From: Mycoplasmatota bacterium | GTDB lineage: Bacteria; Bacillota_I; Bacilli_A; Acholeplasmatales; Acholeplasmataceae | DNA length: 64,000 nucleotides | NCBI GenBank assembly: GCA_018622495.1 | Contig: CP076021.1 | Location: forward strand, 248,001-312,000 | Direction: 5' to 3' | Shown here: positions 20,043 through 29,738 of the stretch, one piece after another | Layout: each line of letters begins with the position of its first letter | Numbering within the stretch: the first letter of the stretch is position 1 | Notes under the pieces: model-generated | Databases searched by the model: none | Told to the model about the DNA's origin: nothing | What the model saw: the letters and a program-made list of their open reading frames with translations, nothing else | Program-made: the position numbers and the translations under genes

Positions 20043-20273
20043 ATGACAGAAACAAGAGCTCAAGTAGATAGCTTAATCACAAAAGTAAGACCGTATCTTC
20101 AAAGAGATGGCGGCGATATAGAAGTCGTAAGTATAGAAGACGGCATCGTCTATGTGAAAATGTTTGGTGCATGTGATGGATGTCACGCATTAGATGTCAC
20201 TTTGAAACAAGGTATAGAAACAATGTTACTAGAAAATGTCCCTGGCGTCATTGCAGTTGTAACAGTAGATTAA
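20043..20273 (+). CDS. NifU-like Fe-S scaffold (C-terminal NifU domain)
   Basis: 76-residue single NifU C-terminal domain, as in Bacillus YutM. VRPYLQRDGGDIEVV and FGACDGCHAL are diagnostic, with the cluster ligands C44 and C47. It probably carries or transfers Fe-S clusters. I chose ATG 20043, with TAGGTG just upstream; the GTG at 20034 overlaps that site. A yutD/yutM-like adjacency is known from Bacillus and supports both calls. It ends just before a strong terminator. Confidence 0.88.
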   Translation: MTETRAQVDSLITKVRPYLQRDGGDIEVVSIEDGIVYVKMFGACDGCHALDVTLKQGIETMLLENVPGVIAVVTVD

Positions 20274-20283
20274 ATATAAAATG

Positions 20284-20309
20284 GGGGCGATAGTTTTTCG
20301 CCTTTTTTA
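20284..20309 (+). terminator. Terminator after the NifU-like gene
   Basis: Stem GGCGA/TCGCC (20286-20290 with 20298-20302), then six T. Confidence 0.82.
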
Positions 20310-20328
20310 GTAGGAGTATGATATAGAT

Positions 20329-21173
20329 ATGGAAAGAAAAGTAGGGCTTGTTGTTGATTCAACATTTGGATTATCAGAATCATTTCTTAAAGAAAATAAT
20401 ATAGGTTTAGCTTCGCTGAATGTCATGATTGGTGATCAGAATATATTGATGGTCAATTTGATCCTGCACTTGTTGTTGAAGCACTTCAAAAAGGGATTAA
20501 AGTCAAAACAAGTCAACCTTCACCGGATTTGTTTATTGAAGCATATAAAAAACAATTAGAGACATATAGTGAAGTCATTTGTTTAACAATGTCTAAAACA
20601 CTAAGTGGTACATTTAATAGTGCTATGTTAGCTCAAACAATACTTGAAGATGAACGAGTTGTTGTTATTGATACAGAATCTACTATTAATGGTAGTGCGT
20701 ATTTAGCTGAAAAAACATTACAATACTTAAATGAAGGACATGATTCAAGTGAAGCAGCGGTATATTTAGAAGCATTAAAAGATCAAGGGTCTTTGGTGTT
20801 TACGGTCGATAATTTAAAAACTTTATTTGATAATGGACGTTTAAGTCGTTTACAAGCAACCATTGGTAACATTTTAAGAATTAAACCAATCTTAAGATTT
20901 AAACGTGGTGTACTAGATGTAGAACATAAAGTTAGAGGCTTTCAAAAAGCAGCAAAATATTTAGTTGATGAAGCAAAAAATATGATTGATATGGGTAAAA
21001 AAGCAATTATAAGAATTGCATTTGTTGATCGTAGTATTGAAGCTAAAGAATTAGAACATGAAATGTTTCAATTAGGTGAAAACATAGAAGTTAAGATTAC
21101 AGGTGTTATTTCTCCAGTTGTATCAGCACATGTTGGACTTGGTGGATTAGGTATTTATTTAGCATTTGAATAA
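20329..21173 (+). pseudogene. DegV-family fatty-acid-binding protein, one -1 frameshift
   Basis: DegV proteins (FakB type) bind a fatty acid for the FakA kinase. Frame one gives MERKVGLVVDSTFGLSESF to VMIGDQ. The protein continues in the next frame from 20442 as YIDGQFDPALVVEALQKG and runs to 21173. One base is missing at about 20439-20441; adding A or G gives GDQKYIDG or GDQEYIDG, both typical. Read through it is 281 residues, normal length. Other family marks: LSGTFNSA, TVDNLKTLFDNGRLS, HVGLGGLGIYL. Only the indel spoils it, so this may be a sequencing error. Confidence 0.9.
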
Positions 21174-21180
21174 ACTTTTA

Positions 21181-21209
21181 AAAGCCTCCAAGAGTTGGTG
21201 GCTTTTTTT
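21181..21209 (+). terminator. Terminator after degV
   Basis: AAAGCCTCCA pairs with TGGTGGCTTT (21181-21190 with 21196-21205, one mismatch), followed by T. Confidence 0.82.
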
Positions 21210-21231
21210 AAGAGTTCCTTTGGTAAACCGC

Positions 21232-21260
21232 TTAAAATACACTTGAATATGTGATATAAT
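21232..21260 (+). promoter_or_regulatory. Promoter of the S1-domain gene
   Basis: TTAAAA (21232-21237), a 17-bp spacer and TATAAT (21255-21260) with an upstream TG at 21252-21253. Confidence 0.6.
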
Positions 21261-21278
21261 CTACTAGAGGTTATCCAT

Positions 21279-21602
21279 ATGAAAGTAAATGATCAAATCA
21301 CATGTAAGGTGACAGGAATTCAACCATATGGCATATTTGTATCTTATGAAGGATATGTGGGCTTAATTCATATATCTGAGATATCAGATCAATTTGTACA
21401 ATCACTAGAAACATTCACCAATATAGGTGATCAAATTAGAACGGTTATATTAGCGATTGATGAAGCAAACAAACGATTGAAATTAAGCTATAAAAAAGCA
21501 AATCCTGTTCATCCGAGAATTCAAAAAATTGTAAAAATAAAAATTGGTTTTCACTCTCTTTCAAAAGCATTGCCTTTTTGGATAGAGAAATCAAAAAAAT
21601 AG
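21279..21602 (+). CDS. S1 RNA-binding protein (GSP13/YugI-like)
   Basis: 107 residues: a single S1 OB-fold domain (about 1-75; VTGIQPYGIFVSYEGYVGLIHISEIS) and a short C-terminal tail ending GFHSLSKALPFWIEKS, which is typical of general stress protein 13/CvfD. These bind RNA or ribosomes. It lies 12 nt upstream of pgi and shares its promoter. The Shine-Dalgarno (AGAGGTT) is weak. Confidence 0.85.
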   Translation: MKVNDQITCKVTGIQPYGIFVSYEGYVGLIHISEISDQFVQSLETFTNIGDQIRTVILAIDEANKRLKLSYKKANPVHPRIQKIVKIKIGFHSLSKALPFWIEKSKK

Positions 21603-21614
21603 AGGTGTAAAGAA

Positions 21615-22922
21615 ATGGCACATTTAAAATTAGTGTTAGAGGACGCACGTTCCTTTTTAGACGCGCAACCAGAATCTCTTCAAGACAGAGTTAATGAGAT
21701 TCACCAAATGATTCATGAAAAAACTGGTAAAGGTAATGACTTTTTAGGGTGGTTAGATTTACCAAATGATTATGACAAAAATGAATTTAAAAGAGTATTA
21801 GCATCAGCAAAAAAGATTAGAGAACAAAGTGATGTTTTAGTAGTTATTGGTATCGGTGGTTCTTATTTAGGATCTAAAGCAGGTATTGAATTTTTAAAAG
21901 AACCTTTCGCGAAAGAGGATTTTGAAATTGTTTATGCAGGTCACCAAATGTCAGGTAGTTATTTAAAACGCTTGGTTGATTATTTAGCAGATAAGTCTTT
22001 TAGTATAAATGTTATTTCTAAATCTGGAACAACAACTGAACCTGCCATCTCATTTAGAGTATTAAAAGCTTTATTAGAAGAAAAAGTAGGAAAAGAAGAA
22101 GCAAAAGAAAGAATTTATGCAACAACTGATAAAGCACGCGGTGCACTATATTCAGTTGCAAAAGAAAATGGATATGAAATGTTTGTTATTCCTGATGATG
22201 TGGGTGGTCGCTTTAGTGTTTTAACACCTGTTGGTTTATTACCACTTGCTGCATCTGGTGCGAATGTTCAAGATATATTAAAAGGTGCACAAGACGCTTT
22301 AGCGCGTTTTAGTAACTCTGATTTAGCAAATAATGAAGCATATCTTTATGCAGCTACTCGTTATTTATTATATAATCAAGCAGGAAAGAAAATTGAAATG
22401 CTTGTTGGTTATGAACCAAGACTGTTATATTTAAATGAATGGTGGAAACAACTATTTGGAGAATCTGAAGGTAAAGAAAACAAAGGTATCTTTGTTGCTA
22501 GTGCTGGATTTTCTACAGATCTTCACTCACTTGGACAATATATCCAAGAAGGTGAAAGACATTTATATGAAACAGTTTTAAAAGTTAATGCATTAAATGA
22601 AGATATGGTTATCCCAAGTGATGAAAAAGATTTAGATCAATTAAATTATATTGCTGGTAAAAAATTATCTTACGTTAATGATCAAGCATTAAAAGGTACA
22701 ATGATGGCACACAAAGATGGTAATGTTCCTAATATGTTATTAGAACTTCCTACACTTGATAGCTACACATTCGGTTACCTTGTATACTTCTTTGAAAAAG
22801 CATGCGCAATGTCTGCTTATTTATTAGAAGTCAATCCATTTAATCAACCAGGTGTTGAAGCATATAAGAAAAATATGTTTGCATTACTTGGCAAAAAAGG
22901 ATACGAAAATATATTAAAGTAG
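21615..22922 (+). CDS. pgi: Glucose-6-phosphate isomerase
   Basis: Glycolytic enzyme converting glucose-6-P and fructose-6-P. 435 residues, the short Gram-positive type. Seen: [48 protein letters not shown], and [15 protein letters not shown]. All catalytic-region motifs look intact. AGAGGTG precedes ATG 21615. It lies in one run with the S1-protein gene and the tRNA t6A genes. Confidence 0.96.
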   Translation: MAHLKLVLEDARSFLDAQPESLQDRVNEIHQMIHEKTGKGNDFLGWLDLPNDYDKNEFKRVLASAKKIREQSDVLVVIGIGGSYLGSKAGIEFLKEPFAKEDFEIVYAGHQMSGSYLKRLVDYLADKSFSINVISKSGTTTEPAISFRVLKALLEEKVGKEEAKERIYATTDKARGALYSVAKENGYEMFVIPDDVGGRFSVLTPVGLLPLAASGANVQDILKGAQDALARFSNSDLANNEAYLYAATRYLLYNQAGKKIEMLVGYEPRLLYLNEWWKQLFGESEGKENKGIFVASAGFSTDLHSLGQYIQEGERHLYETVLKVNALNEDMVIPSDEKDLDQLNYIAGKKLSYVNDQALKGTMMAHKDGNVPNMLLELPTLDSYTFGYLVYFFEKACAMSAYLLEVNPFNQPGVEAYKKNMFALLGKKGYENILK

Positions 22923-22929
22923 GGTTTAG

Positions 22930-23388
22930 ATGAAAGTTAAACAAACAAACACAGTTGAAGAAACAAAATTCCTTGGATATGAATTAGGATTACTATTAAA
23001 AGATGAACCTCATATTGTTATTTTATTAGATGGCGATTTAGGTGCTGGTAAAACAACATTCACGCAAGGATTAGCAGACGGGTTGGGTATTAAACAAATT
23101 GTTAATTCACCAACTTATACCATTATGAAAAAATATGCAACACCAGATCGTTTTAGATTCTTGTATCATCTTGATCTCTACCGCTTGCAAGAAGCTGGTA
23201 GTGATTTTGATTTAGAAGAATATATTGACGGTATGGGTATGGTTGTTATAGAGTGGCCATTTCAAGTCAAAGAGTTTATGCCACAAGACCACTTAAGAGT
23301 AGGGATTAAAAAATTAAGTGAAACTGGTAGAGAATTTACGATTGAATGCCATGGTTATCCATGTAAGAGAGCGATTGAATCTATATGA
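22930..23388 (+). CDS. tsaE: tRNA t6A biosynthesis ATPase TsaE
   Basis: P-loop ATPase that activates the TsaB-TsaD complex for N6-threonylcarbamoyladenosine at A37 of ANN-decoding tRNAs. 152 residues with LDGDLGAGKTTFTQGLADGLG (Walker A), NSPTYTIMKKY, YHLDLYRL and VVIEWPFQ. It starts 7 nt after the pgi stop and overlaps tsaB by ATGA. Confidence 0.94.
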   Translation: MKVKQTNTVEETKFLGYELGLLLKDEPHIVILLDGDLGAGKTTFTQGLADGLGIKQIVNSPTYTIMKKYATPDRFRFLYHLDLYRLQEAGSDFDLEEYIDGMGMVVIEWPFQVKEFMPQDHLRVGIKKLSETGREFTIECHGYPCKRAIESI

Positions 23389-23984
23389 AAACAATAATTT
23401 TTGATGTTTCAACACAAGTTATGTATGTCGGTTATGTAAAAGATGATCAATTAGTTGATTTTAGCATACGCATCGCCATTAGAGACCACGCAAAATATTT
23501 AGTTGATCGTATTGATCAAGTCATTAAAAGAAATAAATTAACAATTGATGATATTGATCAAATGATTGTAGGTATTGGTCCTGGATCATATACAGGTCTA
23601 AGAGTTGCAGTGATGGTTGCTAAAATGATAGGTTATGCAAAAGAAATACCGATTAAAACAGTTAGTAGTCTATATTTTTTAACAAGCGGATATGAAGGCA
23701 GAGTTGCTGCACTTATTGATGCTAGAAGAGGCTATGTTTTTTCTGCTGTTTATGAAAATGGTAAAGCTTTATTAAAAGATGATTATCGTTTTTTTAAGGA
23801 TTTACAAGAAAACGAAACATATAAAAAAGCAAGAACTGTCTTTATTGATGATAGAACATATGAAGTATCTGCAAAACGTATTATAGAAAAAGCTGTAGAT
23901 GTATCAAACATCCATGATTTGATTCCTAAGTATTTAAGAAAAACAGAAGCGGAAAATAATTATGATAAGATGCGCAGAGACTAA
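23385..23984 (+). CDS. tsaB: tRNA t6A protein TsaB
   Basis: TsaD paralogue that scaffolds the t6A complex. 199 residues; an ASKHA fold with IIFDVSTQVMYVGYVKD at the start and IVGIGPGSYTGLRVAVMVAKMIGYA, the family signature. The metal and catalytic residues of TsaD are absent, as expected. It overlaps tsaE by four bases and rimI by 23. Confidence 0.93.
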   Translation: MKTIIFDVSTQVMYVGYVKDDQLVDFSIRIAIRDHAKYLVDRIDQVIKRNKLTIDDIDQMIVGIGPGSYTGLRVAVMVAKMIGYAKEIPIKTVSSLYFLTSGYEGRVAALIDARRGYVFSAVYENGKALLKDDYRFFKDLQENETYKKARTVFIDDRTYEVSAKRIIEKAVDVSNIHDLIPKYLRKTEAENNYDKMRRD

Positions 23985-24390
23985 AGATATTTTAAGTATA
24001 GTAAAAATAGAAAAAGCAGCATTAAAAGAAACGCTTGGAGAAAAATTTCTATATCAAGAAATCAATGATAATCCGTTAGCTTTATATTATGTATATGAGT
24101 TAAACCGTGAAATTATTGGTTATATAGGTTTTAGATTAGATTTAGAAATTGCTGAAATGATGAACTTTGTTGTTCTTAAGCTTTATCAAAATGAAGGATA
24201 TGGACAAGAACTTATTATGTATGCACTTAATCAGTTGATTAAAATGCATACAAAATCAATTTCGCTTGAAGTAAGACAAAGCAATTTAAGAGCACAATAT
24301 ATTTATGAAAAATTAGGATTTAAAAAATCGCATTTAAGAAAAAAGTATTATAAAAACGAAGATGCGATTGTTTATATTAAGGAAGTGTAA
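23962..24390 (+). CDS. rimI: GNAT N-acetyltransferase RimI-like
   Basis: 142 residues with the GNAT acetyl-CoA loop [12 protein letters not shown] and the RimI-type [22 protein letters not shown]. RimI in other bacteria acetylates ribosomal protein S18, but the true substrate here is unknown. It sits between tsaB and tsaD, the common Firmicutes order tsaE-tsaB-rimI-tsaD. ATG 23962 overlaps tsaB by 23 bases. Confidence 0.9.
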   Translation: MIRCAETKDILSIVKIEKAALKETLGEKFLYQEINDNPLALYYVYELNREIIGYIGFRLDLEIAEMMNFVVLKLYQNEGYGQELIMYALNQLIKMHTKSISLEVRQSNLRAQYIYEKLGFKKSHLRKKYYKNEDAIVYIKEV

Positions 24391-25409
24391 TGATGAGAAT
24401 ACTTGCAGTAGAATCAAGCTGTGATGAAACAAGTGTTGCAATTGTAGAAGATGGAAAAAATGTGATTTCACATGTTGTATTATCACAAATTGATATTCAC
24501 ACTGTTTTTGGTGGTGTGGTTCCAGAAATTGCATCAAGAAATCATATCGTTCATATGACACGTGTTTTTGATAAAGCATTATCAGAAGCAAATATGAGCG
24601 CAAAAGATATTGATTTAGTTGCTGTCACAAGAGGACCTGGGCTTATTGGATCATTACTTGTTGGTATTAATGCAGCAACAACATTCGCATTTGTTAATGA
24701 TTTACCAATTATGGGTGTTAATCATTTAATTGGACATATATATGCAGCGGGCATAGAACATGAAATGAAATTTCCAGCGCTAGCATTATTAATAAGTGGT
24801 GGACATACTGAATTATTATATATGAAAGATCATATGGATATTAAAATGTTAGGCACAACATTAGATGATGCTGTTGGTGAGGCATACGATAAAGTTGCGA
24901 GAACTCTAGGATTAGCATATCCTGGTGGACCAGTAGTTGATAAGCTTGCTAAAAAAGGTACGGATACATATCATTTACCGAGACCTTTAATGGATGCGGA
25001 AACATTTAATTTTAGTTTTTCAGGATTAAAAAGCGCAGTTATAAATTTAGTACATAATGAACAACAACGTGGGCATGATATTCATATCAATGACATGTGT
25101 GCATCATTTCAATCAAGTGTATTAGATGTTTTAATTAGTAAAACGAAAAAAGCTGCCGATTTTTTAGATGTTAAACAAATTATAGTTGCTGGTGGTGTTG
25201 CAGCAAACAAAGGGTTAAGAGAACGCATTTTTGCTGAAATTCCCGATAAAGAGATTATTATTCCTTCCATGGAGTATTGTACAGATAATGCAGCGATGAT
25301 TGGTGCAGCAGCATACTATCAATATTTAAAAGAAGGCGCAAAGAAAAAATATTTAATTGGTGGAGAATCAACAATTGCATTCGATCAATATGAATTTAAT
25401 GAAAAATAA
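24390..25409 (+). CDS. tsaD: tRNA N6-adenosine threonylcarbamoyltransferase TsaD
   Basis: Catalytic subunit for t6A37. 339 residues. Seen: [29 protein letters not shown], metal ligands in [50 protein letters not shown] 24390 overlaps the rimI stop (a second ATG follows at 24393). It is the last gene of the operon, with a terminator just after. Confidence 0.95.
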   Translation: MMRILAVESSCDETSVAIVEDGKNVISHVVLSQIDIHTVFGGVVPEIASRNHIVHMTRVFDKALSEANMSAKDIDLVAVTRGPGLIGSLLVGINAATTFAFVNDLPIMGVNHLIGHIYAAGIEHEMKFPALALLISGGHTELLYMKDHMDIKMLGTTLDDAVGEAYDKVARTLGLAYPGGPVVDKLAKKGTDTYHLPRPLMDAETFNFSFSGLKSAVINLVHNEQQRGHDIHINDMCASFQSSVLDVLISKTKKAADFLDVKQIIVAGGVAANKGLRERIFAEIPDKEIIIPSMEYCTDNAAMIGAAAYYQYLKEGAKKKYLIGGESTIAFDQYEFNEK

Positions 25410-25417
25410 AGTATAAG

Positions 25418-25441
25418 TCGCCTAAAAAGGCGATTTATTTT
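25418..25441 (+). terminator. Terminator of the tsa operon
   Basis: Stem TCGCCT/AGGCGA (25418-25423 with 25428-25433), then a T-rich tail. Confidence 0.82.
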
Positions 25442-25514
25442 TAATATCAAAATAAATGATTTGTGTTTTTTGTAAAAAAAATATATGATTAAGATATTAC
25501 AAGGAGGAAATAAT

Positions 25515-27179
25515 ATGAAATTTCTTTTTAAACATTTAATTTTACCAATTTTAATTATACTTGCTATTCCTGCAGCTATACTTGCGTTTATGTATAGCGA
25601 TGTCAGTTTACCTGTTGATGATTATGAAGCATCTTCAAGTGTAGATTTAACAAGTATGATATCTGATGAAATGAATTTATTTTTAACAAATCCAACCACT
25701 GACTCAGCTTTATCGATTGGCGTAGCGCAAGCGGATGCTAATACGATGATAAAAGATCAGTTATTACTTAATTTAAATGAAAATTTTCTTGAGGGTTCAG
25801 GTGGAGATAATGATGAATATGTAATTAAAGAAGATTTTTTTGGTTATCAAGGTTCTTGGGTAAGATTTAAAGATGATATTGTTGAAATTGAATCTGGCGC
25901 ACATATCTTTGTTGGAGGATTTACATATAAAACAAGTTTACTTATTACATTCAAATTAGAAGTCGATACTGAAGAAGTAACATTAACACTTGATAAGATT
26001 AATATCGGACATATGCCATTTGCATGGATTTTCGGTGTTGCTGACTGGGCAGTTGAAACTGCAACAGGTAATGATATCGAAGGTATGATCAATGATCAGC
26101 TTAATGGTCTTGCTACTTTTGATCCAGGCACAAGAGAAATTAAGTTTGCTGTGCAAGAATTAATTGATCAACAAATTGGACAAGATGATCCACAAAGTGC
26201 ATCAATGATTAATGCGTTACTTACATTTTTAGGACAAAACGAATTATTAGATATTGGATTTAATGATAGTAGCTTTGATGTTGATTTACAATTAGGTAAA
26301 TTATTAGATCAAAGTACACCTGTTTCAATTGATGCAGCAGATCAAATTGCAGATGAAGCAGATTTTCAATCTATTTTAGAAGCAAAAGCAACTTCAATCG
26401 CGATTAGTGTACTTACAACAAATACTGATCCTTTTATTGATTTAGATGAATTTACGCTTAATAGAATGATGGATTATATGATGAGAAATACTGCAAGTTC
26501 ACCAGGTGTATTATTTGAAACAACATTCTTGGATCAATATATATTAACCGCAGGTATGTTATATGTGGAAATGGATGATAACTTTGTTGTTAACATTCCA
26601 TTAGAAATTGTTGATAACACCGATGCTAATAAATCATTCCAAACGATTATTAAAATAGATGCGACACCTTCAATTGAAAATGAATCAGATTTTGTGATTC
26701 AACTAAATAGTTTAATTGCAGGTGAAGTAACACTTGATGGTGAAAACATGGATGCTATTTTAGCACTCATTGGAGATAATGATTTTATTCAAGATGGTAA
26801 TATAGTGATTGAAGATTTCGATCAACAAATGCAACAAGCAGGTATGTCAATTAATGATGTCGAAGTCAGTGGAACAAACTTAAGACTTTATGTCGGTTTA
26901 AATGAGGCTATTGATTTAGCTGGATTACAAGATGAAATTGGAACTATATTAGAAGATAATATTGCAGTTGATTATCCAACTGTTGGTGATGAAATTGATG
27001 CATTACTTGATATTTTAGATGGAACATCTACTGATGATCCTGAAGAAGCAGCACAAGCTTTAATAGAAGCTATTGGAGAATTAGATGATGCTGATCAACA
27101 AGCATTATTTGATGATTTAGCTGAAGATTTAGAAGACACACCTTATTCATTTGATGATATATTGGGGATAATGCCTTAA
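25515..27179 (+). CDS. Large exported or membrane-anchored acidic protein, unknown family
   Basis: About 554 residues from ATG 25515, chosen for its AAGGAGG Shine-Dalgarno (25501-25507). One hydrophobic N-terminal helix (about 7-25, LILPILIILAIPAAILAFMY) acts as an anchor or signal; there is no lipobox Cys. The remainder is rich in Asp, Glu, Gln and Asn and looks extracytoplasmic, with recurring DD/ID and LNG-type segments and an alanine/glutamate-rich tail. No enzymatic motif is visible. It has its own terminator, and its codon use matches the neighbours. Confidence 0.75.
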   Translation: MKFLFKHLILPILIILAIPAAILAFMYSDVSLPVDDYEASSSVDLTSMISDEMNLFLTNPTTDSALSIGVAQADANTMIKDQLLLNLNENFLEGSGGDNDEYVIKEDFFGYQGSWVRFKDDIVEIESGAHIFVGGFTYKTSLLITFKLEVDTEEVTLTLDKINIGHMPFAWIFGVADWAVETATGNDIEGMINDQLNGLATFDPGTREIKFAVQELIDQQIGQDDPQSASMINALLTFLGQNELLDIGFNDSSFDVDLQLGKLLDQSTPVSIDAADQIADEADFQSILEAKATSIAISVLTTNTDPFIDLDEFTLNRMMDYMMRNTASSPGVLFETTFLDQYILTAGMLYVEMDDNFVVNIPLEIVDNTDANKSFQTIIKIDATPSIENESDFVIQLNSLIAGEVTLDGENMDAILALIGDNDFIQDGNIVIEDFDQQMQQAGMSINDVEVSGTNLRLYVGLNEAIDLAGLQDEIGTILEDNIAVDYPTVGDEIDALLDILDGTSTDDPEEAAQALIEAIGELDDADQQALFDDLAEDLEDTPYSFDDILGIMP

Positions 27180-27200
27180 TAAAAACGTTTTAAATACACT

Positions 27201-27229
27201 GGGGGCATTTTGATATGCTCCCTTTTTTA
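27201..27229 (+). terminator. Terminator of the exported-protein gene
   Basis: Stem 27201-27208 (GGGGGCAT) with 27215-27222 (ATGCTCCC, one G-T pair), then six T. Confidence 0.85.
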
Positions 27230-27296
27230 TAAATTTATGTTGCTTATTGTCATTATTTTTAATAAAATATATATGTTGCAAAAACTGAAAGTAGAA

Positions 27297-27854
27297 ATGT
27301 ATATGGATGATTTTGTTGTTGGTTATAACCGTTCAGCAATGAAAAAAGATGATATTTCACACGGGTATGCACTCGTTCATCGTTTTTCCTATATTTTAGA
27401 TTGTAGCGTGACTGTACTTTTTGTTTCTCTTGCATCAATTATTGCACTTAATTTTCACAATATTGATAGTAATTTAAAATTTATATATTTCTTTGTGATT
27501 TTTATTGCCTTTACCGTATATTTCATCATTAGAATAAAGAATGTTATTTTCACACAACAAATGATAAATACTCAATTTGAAGTAATTCCTGAAATTGTTT
27601 CTCATTATACGTTTTATACTAAGATGATGCATATAAACAGTTCTTCAATAGATTTAACAAAAACTAAAACATTAAAATATGTAGATATTATTGAAATAAT
27701 ATTTGATAAAACAATGATTGTTGTAAAAAATAAAGAAAACAGACGATTGGTTTGTATTAATCCTATGTTTTTAAAAAATATCTCGATTGATAAATTTATT
27801 GAATATGTTAAAAATGAAAATCCAAAAGTAAAAATAACAAGAATGATTGATTAA
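27297..27854 (+). CDS. Two-TM membrane protein with YcxB-like tail
   Basis: About 185 residues. Two hydrophobic helices (roughly residues 32-50 and 58-76 from Met 27297) precede a cytosolic domain of beta character (IDLTKTKTLKYVDIIEIIFDKTMIVVKN), reminiscent of YcxB-like/PH-like domains. I cannot assign a function. The start is uncertain: ATG 27273, 27297 and 27303 are all in frame and none has a strong Shine-Dalgarno. An upstream in-frame start would lie inside the preceding terminator and is unlikely. Confidence 0.6.
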   Translation: MYMDDFVVGYNRSAMKKDDISHGYALVHRFSYILDCSVTVLFVSLASIIALNFHNIDSNLKFIYFFVIFIAFTVYFIIRIKNVIFTQQMINTQFEVIPEIVSHYTFYTKMMHINSSSIDLTKTKTLKYVDIIEIIFDKTMIVVKNKENRRLVCINPMFLKNISIDKFIEYVKNENPKVKITRMID

Positions 27855-27866
27855 TTCTTGTTTTTT
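27837..27866 (+). terminator. Terminator overlapping the stop of the YcxB-like gene
   Basis: ACAAGAAT/ATTCTTGT (27837-27844 with 27854-27861) followed by T. The last codons and the stop are in the hairpin. Confidence 0.75.
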
Positions 27867-27927
27867 ATATGATATTAGAAAGTGTATAATAAATATACAA
27901 AAATAAGTAGATAAACAGGTAGATGAA

Positions 27928-28410
27928 ATGAAGAATTTTTTAATAAGCATTGTTGTCATATTTTTTATACTATTTTTAGGGTCTTGTGATCTTATTGATA
28001 TAACAGAAACAAATGCATATTATCAAATTAGTTTTGACACTAATGGTGGTTCTGAAATTGATGCTGTTTCAGTAGAAACAGCTGATTTTAATATAGATAA
28101 TTATGTAACAACAAAAGAAGGATATAGATTTGATGGATGGTATGATTCAAACGAGTTAAGCAGCTTGTTTGATGAGTCTTTAGTAAGTGATGTAACATTA
28201 TATGCGCGCTGGATGAAAACTTATACAATTACTTTTGAAAATTTAGACGGTACTTTGTTACAAAGTTATCAAGTAGATGAAGGAACAATGCCGGTGTTTG
28301 ATGAAACACCTACATATGATACATATACATTTGATGGATCAATAAACTCAAATGTAACAAGTGCAAATGGAATAATAGCGATGGCAAAAGGTATCATTGA
28401 ACCTATGTAA
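27928..28410 (+). CDS. Lipoprotein with InlB-type (Listeria-Bacteroides) repeats, 3'-truncated
   Basis: Signal peptide with lipobox LGSC (Cys20), then two repeats of the InlB B-repeat type (ISFDTNGGSEI...GYRFDGWYDS...VTLYARW and ITFENLDGTLLQSYQVDEG...YTFDGSINSNVTS). Such proteins are surface lipoproteins. After about residue 145 (near 28370) the reading becomes the antisense of a transporter remnant (GIIAMAKGIIEPM), so the true 3' end is missing. A rearrangement has joined two unrelated gene fragments. The Shine-Dalgarno is weak. Confidence 0.75.
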   Translation: MKNFLISIVVIFFILFLGSCDLIDITETNAYYQISFDTNGGSEIDAVSVETADFNIDNYVTTKEGYRFDGWYDSNELSSLFDESLVSDVTLYARWMKTYTITFENLDGTLLQSYQVDEGTMPVFDETPTYDTYTFDGSINSNVTSANGIIAMAKGIIEPM

Positions 28411-28856
28411 CCCCAAGCATACCAGGCTGAACTTACTTCATCCATACGATCATCATCAGTTACGTCCATTAAGAATGCATCATAGATGACATTCGTTACT
28501 GAATAACCAATACTAGATATCGCAAAGAATGCAAGTAGTGCAACAACGCTAAGACCGGGAATAACAAGACCGAAACCACCAACAATCCCAATGGTTAAAA
28601 ATATAATAAAGAATTTCTTTTTATTACCTTTATAATTTGAAAGTGAACCAATGACAGGTGATAGTAATGCAATAAGTAAAGCTATACCAGCTGTTACAAA
28701 TTTAAAAATTGATTAAGCATTAGATACATCTGATGAAACACTACCGTAATATAAAGGAAATAAAACAGTAACGATTGTTAAGATATAAGCTGAGTTCGCA
28801 ATATCATATAAGACCCAACTTCTTTCTTTTTTTGTTAATCCTTTAAGTTTAAACAT
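28365..28856 (-). pseudogene. Remnant of an MFS transporter (UMF1/Atg22-like), 5' part only
   Basis: Reading the minus strand from ATG 28856: MFKLKGLTKKERSWVLYDIANSAYI, FPLYYGSVSSDVSNA, TAGIALLIALLSPVIGSL and WYAWGYIGSMIPFAIAI. These match the N-terminal third (about 165 of some 430 residues) of the UMF1/Atg22-like major facilitator family. Codon 48 (28713-28715) is an in-frame TAA where Glu would fit. The remainder is gone: at about 28365 the sequence runs into the antisense of the InlB-repeat lipoprotein. It is clearly a truncated remnant. Confidence 0.8.
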
Positions 28857-28975
28857 ATAAACTCTCTTTCCTTGGTGTTGCTATGATTAATAAATCAATA
28901 GACACACTCTAAATTCATTATATAAAATTACTTAAAGGATAAAGGTTTATTTACTGCGTTTTTACATTTATAGCA

Positions 28976-28984
28976 TGCTATAAT
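28976..28984 (+). promoter_or_regulatory. Extended -10 promoter of the SRAP gene
   Basis: TGCTATAAT (TG 28976-28977, TATAAT 28979-28984) inside the 155-bp intergenic region. Confidence 0.6.
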
Positions 28985-29011
28985 TGAAATATAAGAAGAA
29001 GGTGAGCATTT

Positions 29012-29713
29012 ATGTGTGGTAGATTTACTTTAGCCGTTTCAGCAAAACAGTTATCAGATTATGTATTAGATAGATATCATATCGATGATTTTTCATCTAA
29101 AGAGAAATTACCTAAATTTAATGTTGCACCAGGTAGTGAGATTATATCTATATTACATGATACAAAAAAATATCGCATAGGTTCATTAAAATGGGGATTT
29201 GTGCCTAGCTTTGCTAAAGATGATGTTTCTTTTCAAATGATAAACGCTAAAGCTGAAACATTATTTGATAAACCATCATTTAAGAAAGCATCTTTGTCAC
29301 AAAGATGCGTTGTTTTAGCTGATAGTTTTTATGAATGGGATAAAACTGATAAGAACGAGCCACCTCGAAGAATACTTACAACAGATCAAAAGATATTTCC
29401 AATGGCTGCGATATGGAATACGTTTATTAAAGATGATGGGACAAAAGTTCATACGGTTGCTATAGTAACAACTAAATCAAATGACATGATGTCTCAAATT
29501 CATGACCGCATGCCTGTGATTTTAAATAAAAAGGGTGAAGATGTTTGGTTAAATCCAATGAATCAAAACCCGAAGGATTTAAAAAAGATTCTTATACCTT
29601 ATCAATCACATAAGATGAAGATGTATAAAGTGTCTAAAAAAATAAATGCATCTTCATATGATTTTGAAGATGCACTCATTGAAATTGAAGATGATGAAAC
29701 ATTATTTGATTAA
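29012..29713 (+). CDS. yedK: SRAP/HMCES-family DNA-protein crosslink peptidase (YedK-like)
   Basis: 233 residues. The catalytic Cys2 is exposed after Met removal (MCGRFTLA), followed by the family motifs NVAPGS, GFVPSF, INAKAET and DSFYEWDK. SRAP proteins form a stable thiazolidine crosslink with abasic sites in single-stranded DNA. GAAGGTGAG precedes ATG 29012. There is a Y-family polymerase cluster about 4 kb downstream, but nothing here shows co-regulation. Confidence 0.93.
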   Translation: MCGRFTLAVSAKQLSDYVLDRYHIDDFSSKEKLPKFNVAPGSEIISILHDTKKYRIGSLKWGFVPSFAKDDVSFQMINAKAETLFDKPSFKKASLSQRCVVLADSFYEWDKTDKNEPPRRILTTDQKIFPMAAIWNTFIKDDGTKVHTVAIVTTKSNDMMSQIHDRMPVILNKKGEDVWLNPMNQNPKDLKKILIPYQSHKMKMYKVSKKINASSYDFEDALIEIEDDETLFD

Positions 29714-29714
29714 C

Positions 29715-29738
29715 GAAGAGCTATATGCTCTTTTTTTA
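29715..29738 (+). terminator. Terminator between the convergent SRAP gene and metQ
   Basis: AGAGC/GCTCT (29717-29721 with 29727-29731) then seven T. The stem is next to the metQ stop. Confidence 0.75.

Noticed and set aside
28713-28715. Adding the UMF1-like TAA to the CGTAA set
   Set aside because: Context is CTTAA, and the gene is already a truncated remnant, so it is not independent evidence.
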